64,000 nucleotides of DNA, taken from assembly GCA_900313015.1 (NCBI GenBank), contig OMPR01000008.1:124001-188000 (forward strand). The letters are read 5' to 3'. Both the position numbers and the translations under genes were made by a program. The notes beneath the pieces are model-generated. The model was not told where the DNA came from. It made no database searches and saw nothing but the letters and a program-made list of their open reading frames with translations. Positions 26,508 to 34,864 of this stretch are shown here, in pieces (the first letter of the stretch is position 1; every line of letters begins with the position of its first letter). The stretch is from Rhodobacteraceae bacterium EL53 (GTDB lineage Bacteria; Pseudomonadota; Alphaproteobacteria; Rhodobacterales; Rhodobacteraceae).

Positions 26508-27205
26508 TAGCTTGCCTGCCCTTCGGCATCCAGAATGTCAGTGTGTGCAATTTTAGAATCTGTCTTCGGGACGTCTGGTTCCAGCAAATAATCCCGATTT
26601 GGGTTTGCCGTACCCCACCATCGGATTTTCATCCCCAGGAAATCGCCAATGTGTTTGGGGGCCTCTGGATCCAATATGTCGTATTCCAGAAAATTAGCGT
26701 TTCCGGCAAAGACCTGATGGCAAAAGGCGCGATGCCCTTCGACCCAACGGATCAGTTCCTCCGCTTTGGATCCATACCCGGCAGGCAGGCCGGGAATGCC
26801 AAATTCTGGCAACCGCTTGCTGCCTAGGTTGGTCCAACGCTGCATGCTTTCAACCAGCTGTGCCGCATCTCGATGGCTGTAGAGGAATTTGGTGCCGGGG
26901 TGGTGGCGGATGATGGCACTGAGCAAGCCCCAATCCATTTGGGGCCAATGGTTCTGACCATAGCGAACCACGCTGATTTCGGTGAAGGCATCAAAATCAT
27001 CCAGCCGGCGCAACGGGTCGCCGTGGGCGAAGTAATCCGTGTACATCAAATCGCCCAGATAATGACGCGCCACATCCGGGTCAGTGGATTGCAGCCGTCG
27101 AATACGCCAATCCGCAACCTTCAGGCCCGATTTTTTTAGCGCTTTGCCCAAGGTTGTCGTACCTGATTTTGGCAGGCCCAGATTCACCACGCGCAATCGA
27201 CTCAT
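26507..27205 (-). CDS. sulfotransferase
   Basis: A 232-residue PAPS-dependent sulfotransferase homologue. The 5'-phosphosulfate loop NLGLPKSGTTTLGKAL is intact at residues 8-23 and the 3'-phosphate-binding region YSHRDAAQLVESMQRW follows. Such enzymes transfer sulfate to sugars or lipids; the acceptor cannot be read. Its start overlaps the upstream glycosyltransferase stop (ATGA, 27202-27205) and its stop overlaps the fusion gene start (TAATG), so the three proteins are made in a fixed ratio and probably act on one polymer (inference). Confidence 0.87.
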   Translation of the reverse strand: MSRLRVVNLGLPKSGTTTLGKALKKSGLKVADWRIRRLQSTDPDVARHYLGDLMYTDYFAHGDPLRRLDDFDAFTEISVVRYGQNHWPQMDWGLLSAIIRHHPGTKFLYSHRDAAQLVESMQRWTNLGSKRLPEFGIPGLPAGYGSKAEELIRWVEGHRAFCHQVFAGNANFLEYDILDPEAPKHIGDFLGMKIRWWGTANPNRDYLLEPDVPKTDSKIAHTDILDAEGQAS

Positions 27206-28245
27206 GCCGGTACCTCGGACGTAAGACCGAGTTTTTCCAAAAGCGCCTCTTCTGCCGGGGGCAGGGTCGAGGTTGCCCGCAGGTGATCGCGCATCTCTTT
27301 ATAGGCGGGCTGGACCAGAAGCTCATCACGTTTCGCACGGTGTAGTGCGACGGCTTCCTCGTGAAGGGCGGCAATCTCAGGGTCGGATCTCAACGCCTGC
27401 AATTCACGTTCCAATTCAGGCAGATAGCGATGAATGCTAAGATCCTGCCAAGCAGGGTCGTTCCGGTCGCGCCAATAGCTGTCATCAAAGGCACGGTGTT
27501 CACGGTTCACATCGCCCCGGTCATTTTTTACCAGATAACTGTCGAGGCTACGCAGGGCATAGTGGTTAAGTGTGGCGAATTCGCGTGCGCCCCGAGACGG
27601 GAACTTGCGGATCCGGCGCGGATTTGCAGCGACCAGAAAACGGTGGGGCACATCGCGGCCTGCGCCATCGGTCCAGCTGGGGCGCTTCTTGGGCGGCAGT
27701 TTCGAGCGAAAGAAGGGGCGGTGTGCCCCATAGTATTGCAATGGGAAATCATACCGGACCAGCGACTTGACTTCGATCGCGCTCTCTCCACCCCAGAGGT
27801 CAGGGTTATGGGATCGGGTGAATTGTTCGATGACCGGGCGATCTTGAAATGTTTCGATTCCGTCGTTGGCGAAAAACTGAAACGACAGGCTGATCGTTTG
27901 TGGGTTGCCACAGGCCTCGATCAGCGCTGGGATGGTGTGATCGCCCACATGGATGTTTAGGAATTCATCAACATCGGCAACCCAAACCCAGTCAGCGTTC
28001 AAGACCACGTCCTGTTGCCGGGAATCTTTCAGGGCCTCCATTTGATAATTGCGCCCCTCGGCGGGGTTGGGCAGGTGCTGCACGATGCCCCTGTCTGCCA
28101 GAGCGTCCAGCAAACGGTCGCTCGCGTCGGAACAATCGTTTGAATAAAACAGGAAATCGGTCACGCCGATCAATCGGTTGAACGCGATCCATTCCAAGAG
28201 GAATGGTCCTTCGTTCTTGATGCAGGTTACCGCTGTTATCCGCAT
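27202..28245 (-). CDS. GT2_4-type glycosyltransferase, first gene of cluster
   Basis: A 347-residue protein with MRITAVTCIKNEGPFLLEWI, the fold pattern DFLFYSNDCSDASDRLLDAL and a D-x-D in WVWVADVDEFLNI; FATLNHYALRSLDSYLVKND is the same aromatic block seen in the other two GT2_4 proteins here. ATG 28245 is preferred over the GTG at 28257 because GGGGGA lies just upstream. That ribosome site is part of a 12-bp palindrome. The gene leads a minus-strand run of five genes to 21859. Confidence 0.84.
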   Translation of the reverse strand: MRITAVTCIKNEGPFLLEWIAFNRLIGVTDFLFYSNDCSDASDRLLDALADRGIVQHLPNPAEGRNYQMEALKDSRQQDVVLNADWVWVADVDEFLNIHVGDHTIPALIEACGNPQTISLSFQFFANDGIETFQDRPVIEQFTRSHNPDLWGGESAIEVKSLVRYDFPLQYYGAHRPFFRSKLPPKKRPSWTDGAGRDVPHRFLVAANPRRIRKFPSRGAREFATLNHYALRSLDSYLVKNDRGDVNREHRAFDDSYWRDRNDPAWQDLSIHRYLPELERELQALRSDPEIAALHEEAVALHRAKRDELLVQPAYKEMRDHLRATSTLPPAEEALLEKLGLTSEVPA

Positions 28246-28251
28246 GTTTTC

Positions 28252-28263
28252 CCCCACGTGGGG
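28252..28263. promoter_or_regulatory. 12-bp perfect palindrome at the start of the glycosyltransferase cluster
   Basis: CCCCACGTGGGG with the centre CACGTG overlaps the ribosome site of the first glycosyltransferase gene (start 28245). A protein bound here or a small RNA hairpin could affect translation of the cluster. It is the only strong dyad in the 28246-28484 divergent gap to coxD. Confidence 0.4.
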
Positions 28264-28484
28264 TATCTGTTACCTGTACTTTTCACTGGTGTCCGCCTCT
28301 GTCGAGCGTATTTGCCTGCGCTCTGTTTGTTTCCAAAGTCATGACATTTTGGGCTGAATCCGTCAACATTGCGCTAAGATCACTCTGGTGTGACGGCAAG
28401 GGGCATGTTGCCGGAACGGAACGGTTTGTTGGCGGTTGACGCGGCTCTGTGTCTGGGGCCTGTTAGGGGGCGAGGAGACCGAGC

Positions 28485-29393
28485 ATGCAAAATCCAACGA
28501 CGATTGATGACACGCAGGCCATGTTGACCGCGCAGGGCTATGTCTGTGGACGGGCGCTGGCGACGGTGGTTTTTTTGTCCCTGAAACTGGGGCGACCTCT
28601 GTTTCTAGAGGGAGAGGCCGGTGTCGGGAAAACTGAAATCGCCAAGGCGCTGAGCGCGGCTTTGGGGCGGCGCTTGATCCGGTTGCAATGTTACGAAGGC
28701 CTGGACGCGTCATCTGCAGTCTATGAGTGGAATTTTCCTGCGCAGATGGTGGCGATCCGCACAGCCGAAGCGTCGGGTGGGGCGGATCGGGCGGCATTAC
28801 AAACTGAATTGTTTTCGGAGGAATACTTAGTGGAACGCCCCTTGCTCGAGGCGATGCGGCCAGATGAAAATGGCGCGCCGGTTCTTTTGATTGATGAGTT
28901 GGATCGGACAGACGAACCCTTTGAAGCGTTCCTGTTAGAAGCATTGAGCGATTTTCAGGTCACGATCCCAGAACTGGGTACGATCAAAGCGCCAGAACCA
29001 CCGATTGTGATTTTAACCTCGAACCGAACCCGCGAAGTGCACGACGCGCTGAAACGCAGATGCCTGTATCACTGGGTGGATTATCCTGACTTTGATCGCG
29101 AACTGGAAATCCTGCATGCGCGTGCACCGGAGGCCGCGGAAAACCTGAGCCGTGAGATCGTTGCCTTTGTGCAGAAGCTGCGCACCGAAGATCTGTTCAA
29201 AAAGCCGGGGGTGGCAGAAACGATTGACTGGGCCAAGTGCCTGTTGGCTTTGGATGTGATCAATCTGAGCCCCGAGGTCATCGCCGATACGTTGGGGGCA
29301 ATTTTGAAATATCAGGATGATATTCAGAAATTGCAGGGCTCTGAGGCCAAGCGCCTTTTGGATCAGGCCAAAGCCACGCTTGTACCCGCGTGA
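28485..29393 (+). CDS. coxD: CoxD-like MoxR-family AAA+ ATPase
   Basis: A 302-residue ATPase with Walker A EGEAGVGKTEIAKAL, Walker B PVLLIDELDRTDEPFEAFL and sensor region IVILTSNRTREVHDALKRR followed by C-L-Y-H-W. CoxD of carbon-monoxide oxidisers is needed to complete the sulfur-containing Mo-Cu active site, and MoxR partners pair with VWA proteins, as here with coxE 42 bp downstream. Location upstream of coxSLM supports the name; the activity is inferred from the family. Confidence 0.85.
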   Translation: MQNPTTIDDTQAMLTAQGYVCGRALATVVFLSLKLGRPLFLEGEAGVGKTEIAKALSAALGRRLIRLQCYEGLDASSAVYEWNFPAQMVAIRTAEASGGADRAALQTELFSEEYLVERPLLEAMRPDENGAPVLLIDELDRTDEPFEAFLLEALSDFQVTIPELGTIKAPEPPIVILTSNRTREVHDALKRRCLYHWVDYPDFDRELEILHARAPEAAENLSREIVAFVQKLRTEDLFKKPGVAETIDWAKCLLALDVINLSPEVIADTLGAILKYQDDIQKLQGSEAKRLLDQAKATLVPA

Positions 29394-29435
29394 GTTTTGA
29401 TCTGGGGCATCGGTTCGTGAGGGGGAGCAGGAGTC

Positions 29436-30698
29436 ATGGCTGAACAGCTGCCGCTGGAAATACCAGACGAGCCAAAGCTGGCGCAGAACATCACCCATTT
29501 CGCACGGGCGTTGCGCAAGGCTGGATTGCCGATTGGTCCGGGGCGGGTGATTGATGCGGTGCATGCGGTTGAGGTGGCAGGGTTCACCGAGAAGCGTGAT
29601 TTCTATTGGACTCTGCACGCCTGTTTCGTGACCCGCCCCGAACACCGCGCTGTCTTTAGTCAGATCTTTCGGCTGTATTGGCGGGATCCACGATACCTAG
29701 AACATATGATGGCGGCGATGCTACCCGCTGTGCGTGGCGTTCAGGAAGAGCGCAATGCGCAATCTGCGGAAAAGCGCGCGGCCGAAGCGTTGTTGGATGG
29801 CGCCAACCGTGATGTCCCGCAAGCCCCCGAACAAGAAGAGGAAGAGGGCACCGAGATCGAGGTGAACGCCTCGCTCACCATGTCGCGGGAAGAGAAACTG
29901 CGCAGTCTGGATTTCGAACAGATGAGCACTGCTGAGGTGGCTCAGGCCAAGCGGATGCTGGCACGGCTCTCTCTCCCGGTTAAACCGATCCCATCGCGAC
30001 GCGGGCAGGCCAGTTTGCGCGGGCATCGTATTGATTGGCGGCGCACATTGCGCAGTTCGATGCGTCAAGGCGGTGAAATTCATGACATTGCCCGTCTGAC
30101 ACCCAAACCGAGATGGCCCAATCTGGTGGTGCTTTGCGATATCTCGGGTTCTATGAGCCAATACAGCCGTATCATTTTGCACTTCCTGCACGCGGTCAGC
30201 AATGCCAAGGGCGCGGGATGGGCCAAGGTGCATGCCTTTACTTTTGGGACGCGGTTGACGAACATCACCCGCCATCTTGATCACCGGGATGTGGATGCGT
30301 CGCTGGCCGCTGCGGGGGCTGAGGCGCAGGATTGGGAAGGTGGCACGCGTATTGGCGAATGCTTGCATGCCTTCAATCGGGACTGGTCACGCCGGGTCAT
30401 GGGGCAGGGCGCTGTTGTATTGCTGATCACAGATGGGTTGGATCGGGATGACCCCGATGCGCTGGGCCGTGAAATGGAGCGGTTGCATTTATCAGCGCGC
30501 CGCCTGATCTGGCTTAATCCATTGTTGCGTTGGGATGGGTTTGCCCCAAAGGCGCGTGGCATCATGGCGATGCTGCCGCATGTCGATAGTTTTCGCGCTG
30601 GGCATTCGATCGCATCACTGGAAGAGCTGGCACAAGTGATCTCGCGCCCGGAAGATGTGGGTGAAAAGGCGCGCTTGATGGCGTTGATTTCCAGCTGA
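29436..30698 (+). CDS. coxE: CoxE-like VWA-domain protein
   Basis: A 420-residue protein with a C-terminal von Willebrand A domain. The MIDAS motif is in LVVLCDISGSMSQYS (D-x-S-x-S) and VVLLITDGLDRDDPDALG supplies the downstream Asp. The N-terminal helical half includes the acidic stretch QEEEEGTEIE. Together with CoxD it forms a MoxR-VWA chaperone pair used to mature Mo hydroxylases. A 120-bp gap separates it from the YeeE/YedE genes. Confidence 0.85.
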   Translation: MAEQLPLEIPDEPKLAQNITHFARALRKAGLPIGPGRVIDAVHAVEVAGFTEKRDFYWTLHACFVTRPEHRAVFSQIFRLYWRDPRYLEHMMAAMLPAVRGVQEERNAQSAEKRAAEALLDGANRDVPQAPEQEEEEGTEIEVNASLTMSREEKLRSLDFEQMSTAEVAQAKRMLARLSLPVKPIPSRRGQASLRGHRIDWRRTLRSSMRQGGEIHDIARLTPKPRWPNLVVLCDISGSMSQYSRIILHFLHAVSNAKGAGWAKVHAFTFGTRLTNITRHLDHRDVDASLAAAGAEAQDWEGGTRIGECLHAFNRDWSRRVMGQGAVVLLITDGLDRDDPDALGREMERLHLSARRLIWLNPLLRWDGFAPKARGIMAMLPHVDSFRAGHSIASLEELAQVISRPEDVGEKARLMALISS

Positions 30699-30745
30699 AG
30701 CCGCGTTCGGTCCTGTGCCGTTGCATTGAGATCCGTAGTCTGAGT

Positions 30746-30759
30746 TTGATCTAAATCAT
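30746..30759. promoter_or_regulatory. near-consensus FNR/FnrL-type box upstream of the YeeE/YedE pair
   Basis: TTGATCTAAATCAT matches the FNR-family pattern TTGAT-N4-ATCAA except for the last base. It lies 62 bp upstream of the ATG at 30821. Two copies of GAATGTAA follow at 30770 and 30795, 25 bp apart. Oxygen- or redox-linked control of this operon is suggested, not shown. Confidence 0.42.
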
Positions 30760-30820
30760 TCTGAAAGTGGAATGTAAAACGTATTCTCGCGTTTGAATGT
30801 AACGTGCGAAGGGGAATCAC

Positions 30821-31372
30821 ATGCCGTTGAACTGGAAAACCGGGGGGCTGCTGCTGGGACTGGTGTTCTTTGCTGCTGTATTGCTGGTCAAGCCGATCGG
30901 AGTCTCGACTCAATTTGTTATTTTGGATGGGATCGTGGCGGATGCGGTCTCACCGAATTTGGTGACACAAACCGACGATGGGTACACATCGACCAATGCG
31001 TATCTTGCGAAATCCAATGGCAAATACGCCAAGGCGGTCTCGAACCCGTTGAACTATAGCTTTGTGTTTGTTGTTGCGATGATGGTGGGCGGGTTTCTGT
31101 CCGCGCTGGCGCGCGGTGGCCTAAGCGCACCTGAGCGGATCATGCCGGCCCTGTGGCGGGTGAACTTTGGTGACAACCAGATGAAACGTTATGTGGCGAC
31201 CTTTTTCGGGGGTTTTGTCGTGCTCTATGGCGCGCGTTTGGCCGGGGGCTGCACATCCGGTCATATGATGTCGGGTATGATGCAAACCGCACTGAGCGGA
31301 TACATTTTCGCGGCTGGGGCCTTTGCTGCCGCTGTTCCTGTTTCTCTGATGCTGTTTAAAAAGGAAGCCTGA
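30821..31372 (+). CDS. YeeE/YedE-family sulfur transport membrane protein, first half
   Basis: A 183-residue protein with about four to five membrane helices (LLLGLVFFAAVLLV, YSFVFVVAMMVGGFLSAL, and YIFAAGAFAAAVPVSLML among them). The signature ARLAGGCTSGHMMSGMMQTAL contains the conserved cysteine region of YeeE/YedE (PmpA/PmpB, TsuA) proteins that import thiosulfate or related sulfur compounds. RBS AAGGGGA precedes the start. It pairs with the following gene, 3 bp away. It sits between coxDE and xdhC. Confidence 0.85.
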   Translation: MPLNWKTGGLLLGLVFFAAVLLVKPIGVSTQFVILDGIVADAVSPNLVTQTDDGYTSTNAYLAKSNGKYAKAVSNPLNYSFVFVVAMMVGGFLSALARGGLSAPERIMPALWRVNFGDNQMKRYVATFFGGFVVLYGARLAGGCTSGHMMSGMMQTALSGYIFAAGAFAAAVPVSLMLFKKEA

Positions 31373-31375
31373 GCC

Positions 31376-31966
31376 ATGACTGTTATTTTGTTGGCGATCG
31401 TGATCGGTGTAGCCTTTGGCGCTGTTCTTGATCGGGTCGGGGCCTCGAACCCATCCTATATCAACGCGATGTTGAATCTGACCAATCTGAACCTTGCGAA
31501 ATCTATTCTTTTGGCCATCGGTGTCGGATCGGTTTTGATGTTTGGTGGTCAGATGCTGGGTTTTGTGGATGTGGGTCATATGTCAGTCAAAACTGCCTAT
31601 GCTGGCGTTTTTCTGGGTGGTTTGCTGTTGGGTGCCGGTTGGGCACTGTCCGGCTTTTGTCCCGGCACAGGTGTTGTTGCGGCTGCGACGGGACGCAAGG
31701 ATGCGTTGTTCTTTATCGCGGGTGGTCTGTTGGGCGCGGCGGCCTATATGGTTACATATCCGAGCTGGGAGGCGTCGGGGATGCTGGATAAAATCGCGGG
31801 TGGCAAGGTGACTTTGGGCACCATCCCGGGGGCAAAATATGATGGTCTGACTGCCATCTCGGGCGACATTCTGGGCTTGGTCCTGGGTCTTGGATTTATC
31901 GCCGTTGCTTTTGCTCTACCGGAACGGTTCGTTGGGTCACCTGCTCAGGCGCAACCAGCAGAATAA
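31376..31966 (+). CDS. YeeE/YedE-family sulfur transport membrane protein, second half
   Basis: A 196-residue partner with membrane helices and the family cysteine signature GWALSGFCPGTGVVAAATGRK (residues in two parts), plus LLAIGVGSVLMFGGQML. In the two-gene arrangement the first subunit carries G-G-C-T-S-G-H and the second C-P-G-T, together forming one transport unit. The substrate is a reduced sulfur species by family analogy. A very strong terminator follows, so the pair can be its own transcription unit. Confidence 0.85.
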   Translation: MTVILLAIVIGVAFGAVLDRVGASNPSYINAMLNLTNLNLAKSILLAIGVGSVLMFGGQMLGFVDVGHMSVKTAYAGVFLGGLLLGAGWALSGFCPGTGVVAAATGRKDALFFIAGGLLGAAAYMVTYPSWEASGMLDKIAGGKVTLGTIPGAKYDGLTAISGDILGLVLGLGFIAVAFALPERFVGSPAQAQPAE

Positions 31967-32030
31967 GGGTCCTTGCCCGAACCTGGGCCCTTGAGTGGGG
32001 TCGGGTGCATTGTGTCCAGACCTCACGCTC

Positions 32031-32069
32031 GCGGCCCGGTGAATACATGTTATTCACCGGGCCGCTTTT
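32031..32069 (+). terminator. strong rho-independent terminator after the YeeE/YedE pair
   Basis: Perfect 15-base arms, GCGGCCCGGTGAATA (32031-32045) and its complement (32051-32065), with a 5-base loop and TTTTC. It separates the sulfur-transport pair from xdhC. Confidence 0.92.
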
Positions 32070-32139
32070 CTTTGTCCGCCAAGCAACTATGGTGAGGCGG
32101 ACATTTTTTGTTTTGAGTGATCCCTGTGGGAGGACTGGC

Positions 32140-33114
32140 ATGGACCGATTTGACAACAGCCCAGAGACGGCACTGGCCTGGCACCGCAAGGGCGTTGGGG
32201 CAGCGTTGGCGACTGTTGTGCAAACCTGGGGCAGTGCGCCGCGCCGGGTTGGAGCGCAATTGGTGATTGGCGGAGATGGCCGCATCGAAGGCTCTGTTTC
32301 AGGCGGATGCGTCGAAGGGGCGGTGATCGTCGAGGCGATGGATGCGCTGGAAGACGGAGAGGCGCGGTTGCTTGAGTTCGGCGTCAGTGACGAAGATGCG
32401 TTTGCGGTTGGCTTGGCTTGTGGCGGAACCATCCGCGTCTTGGTCGAACCGATTGGCAAAGCAATGAGCGAGGCGATGTTGGCTGATCTGGTTGTCGCTC
32501 GCGCGAAACGGGCTGGCGTGATTTACGAGGTCAATATCGAAACGGGACACCGTGAGTTGAAATCTCCAGAAGCCTATCCAGATCGCATGCGTATGGATCG
32601 CTCGGGGTTTGAAGAGGATGGCGCGACCTTTGTTGCAGTGCACAATCCGCCGCTGCGATTGATCGTGATTGGGGCGGTGCACATTGCTCAGGCGTTGATC
32701 CCGATGGCGCGCATTGCCGGGTATGATCCTGTTTTGGTTGACCCGCGCGAGGCGTTTGCCTCGGATCAGCGGTTTCCGGGGGAGCGTATCCTGACCGATT
32801 GGCCGGATGAGGCGGTCGCAAAGCTGGGGCTGGATACACGCACAGCCTTGGTATTGTTGACGCACGACCCAAAACTGGACGACCCAGCGTTGCAGGCAGC
32901 TCTTGCCGCTGATGTGTTTTACATCGGGGCGCTGGGGTCAACGCGCACTCACGCCAAACGGGTCGATCGTATGCAAGAGGCGGGCTTCACTGCCGCTCAG
33001 ATCGCCCGTATTCATGGCCCGATTGGGTTGGATATCGGCGCGGCGGGGCCATCCGAAATTGCGGTATCCATTCTGGCGCAGATGACGGCTGTGTTACGAG
33101 GTAAACTTGCATGA
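32140..33114 (+). CDS. xdhC: XdhC-family molybdenum cofactor sulfuration/insertion protein
   Basis: A 324-residue protein. The XdhC/CoxI N-terminal part has GSAPRRVGAQLVIGGDGRIEGSVSGGCVEG in two steps, including the conserved Gly-Cys, and the Rossmann part has LIVIGAVHIAQALIPMARIAGYDPVLVDPRE; YIGALGSTRTHAKR is the XdhC_C signature. XdhC binds Moco and brings it, after sulfuration, to xanthine oxidase family enzymes. ATG 32140 has GGGAGGA upstream; the longer frame crosses the terminator and is rejected. It overlaps the next gene by 4 bp. Confidence 0.9.
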   Translation: MDRFDNSPETALAWHRKGVGAALATVVQTWGSAPRRVGAQLVIGGDGRIEGSVSGGCVEGAVIVEAMDALEDGEARLLEFGVSDEDAFAVGLACGGTIRVLVEPIGKAMSEAMLADLVVARAKRAGVIYEVNIETGHRELKSPEAYPDRMRMDRSGFEEDGATFVAVHNPPLRLIVIGAVHIAQALIPMARIAGYDPVLVDPREAFASDQRFPGERILTDWPDEAVAKLGLDTRTALVLLTHDPKLDDPALQAALAADVFYIGALGSTRTHAKRVDRMQEAGFTAAQIARIHGPIGLDIGAAGPSEIAVSILAQMTAVLRGKLA

Positions 33115-34115
33115 AGTTCGGACCTCTGCCTGTAGGTGCGGCCGAAGGGGCCATATTGGCGCATTCGGTGACCGTCGATGATGGCCGATTGCGCAAAGGT
33201 GTAACACTGACAGTCGGACATCTGGAGCGGTTGAGCACAGCCGGGGTCACAGAGGTTGTTGTGGCCCAGTTGGAGCCGGGGGATCTGCACGAAGATGAGG
33301 CCGCGCGCCGACTGGCTGCTGCCCTTGTTGCAGACCCGGAGATGGCGCATTTAAAGGTGACAGATCCTTTCACCGGGCGGGTCAATTTGCTGGCTGCTGG
33401 TCCGGGTGTTGTTGAACTGGATGTTGCCGCGATTGAACGGTTCAATCTCGTCCACCCAATGATAACAGTGGCAACCGTGCCCCCGTTTCAGCAAATGGCT
33501 GCCGGTGGCATGGTTGCGACAATCAAGGTCATTTCGTACGCAGTGTCTGAACGGGACGTCGCCGCAGCCTGTGCTGAGGCATTGGATACGATCCGCTTGC
33601 GCCGACCAATATACAAAACGGCGGGATTGGTGATTTCTGACATTTCGGGCGGTCCTTCAAACGACAAGGGGATCCGGTCGATCAGTGCACGGGTCGAAGG
33701 TTTGGGGATGTCTATGGCAGACATACAGATCACTGACCATGATCCGGATGCATTGGCCGACGCTGTGCAACGGATCAGTGGCGATTTCGTGATGATTTTG
33801 ACGGGCTCTGCTACGTCCGACCCCGAAGATGTCGCGCCAAGTGCCGTGCGTCTGGCAGGCGGGCAAGTTGAACGGTTTGGGATGCCGGTGGATCCGGGAA
33901 ATCTTTTGTTTCTAGGCAAGTTGGGTACGCGTCCAATCATAGGGCTACCGGGATGCGCGCGCGCGCCGGCCTTGAATGGGGCGGATTGGGTGCTGAGCCG
34001 GGTTGCCTGTGGTCTGACCGTTCGAGATCGCGATATTGCGGCGATGGGTGTTGGTGGGTTGCTCAAAGAAATACCTACGCGACCGCAGCCACGGGCGGGA
34101 AAACGGCACCAATAG
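33111..34115 (+). CDS. MoeA/MogA-like molybdopterin-binding protein
   Basis: A 334-residue protein with an N-terminal part (GPLPVGAAEGAILAHSV) and a C-terminal MoCF_biosynth-type domain: YKTAGLVISDISGGPSNDKG, then ILTGSATSDPEDVAPSAV and PIIGLPGCARAPALNGADWVL. Such proteins bind molybdopterin and, in cox/xdh clusters, help make or hand over Moco. It overlaps xdhC by 4 bp (ATGA) and precedes coxS by 157 bp. It is shorter than MoeA (about 400 residues) and lacks its full domain set. Confidence 0.8.
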   Translation: MKFGPLPVGAAEGAILAHSVTVDDGRLRKGVTLTVGHLERLSTAGVTEVVVAQLEPGDLHEDEAARRLAAALVADPEMAHLKVTDPFTGRVNLLAAGPGVVELDVAAIERFNLVHPMITVATVPPFQQMAAGGMVATIKVISYAVSERDVAAACAEALDTIRLRRPIYKTAGLVISDISGGPSNDKGIRSISARVEGLGMSMADIQITDHDPDALADAVQRISGDFVMILTGSATSDPEDVAPSAVRLAGGQVERFGMPVDPGNLLFLGKLGTRPIIGLPGCARAPALNGADWVLSRVACGLTVRDRDIAAMGVGGLLKEIPTRPQPRAGKRHQ

Positions 34116-34272
34116 GCACGTTGACGCAACGGGAACTCTACATACTCGAGGCGCGCTTTAGCCTAATTCTGTATAAAAATCAACTATACCAAATGGTCAA
34201 AAGTTTTAGTTCTCAAATGCAGGGGGGCGTGTTTTACTCTCCTCAACAAGATTTTGATAAGGGGAGGAATAG

Positions 34273-34758
34273 ATGACACAGGTCTCAATGACCGTGAACG
34301 GTCAGGCTGCGAGCGGAGAAGCAGAAGGCCGCACGTTGCTATCCAGTTTTTTGCGAGAACAACTGTCGCTGACAGGAACGCATGTGGGGTGCGACACCGG
34401 CCAGTGCGGTGCTTGCACAGTGCACGTTAATGGCGAGGCGGTTAAAGCGTGCAATATGCTGGCCGTCGAAGCCGACGGAGCCGAGATCAGCACGATTGAG
34501 GGCCAGGCTGCTGAAGATGGCACGATGAACACCATTCAGCAGGCCTTTCAGGACTACCATGGTTTGCAGTGCGGATTCTGCACGCCGGGCATGGTGATGT
34601 CAGCGGCTGCGCTGTTGAAAGACAATCCAAAGCCAAGTGAAGCTGAAGTGCGCGCGCACCTCGAAGGCAATATCTGCCGCTGTACGGGCTATCACAACAT
34701 CGTCAAAGCGATCTTGGCTGCGTCCGGTCAGGATGTAGGCGCTATCGCTGCAGAGTAA
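34273..34758 (+). CDS. coxS: CoxS-like [2Fe-2S] subunit of a Mo hydroxylase
   Basis: A 161-residue iron-sulfur subunit. The plant-type cluster ligands are in [23 protein letters not shown] and the second cluster ligands in CGFCTPGMV and [16 protein letters not shown] (each shown in part). It carries electrons from the Mo centre of CoxL to FAD of CoxM. It begins the structural operon, with RBS GGGGAGG. No signal peptide is present. Confidence 0.93.
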   Translation: MTQVSMTVNGQAASGEAEGRTLLSSFLREQLSLTGTHVGCDTGQCGACTVHVNGEAVKACNMLAVEADGAEISTIEGQAAEDGTMNTIQQAFQDYHGLQCGFCTPGMVMSAAALLKDNPKPSEAEVRAHLEGNICRCTGYHNIVKAILAASGQDVGAIAAE

Positions 34759-34864
34759 CGTTCCTAACACGCGCATTCGGCGCGGGCGCTTTTGAGGAGA
34801 AACGCCCGAGGCCACGACCGGATCGCCATGGGGCGGAACCGGGACAACGGGAGGAGAACAAGCT

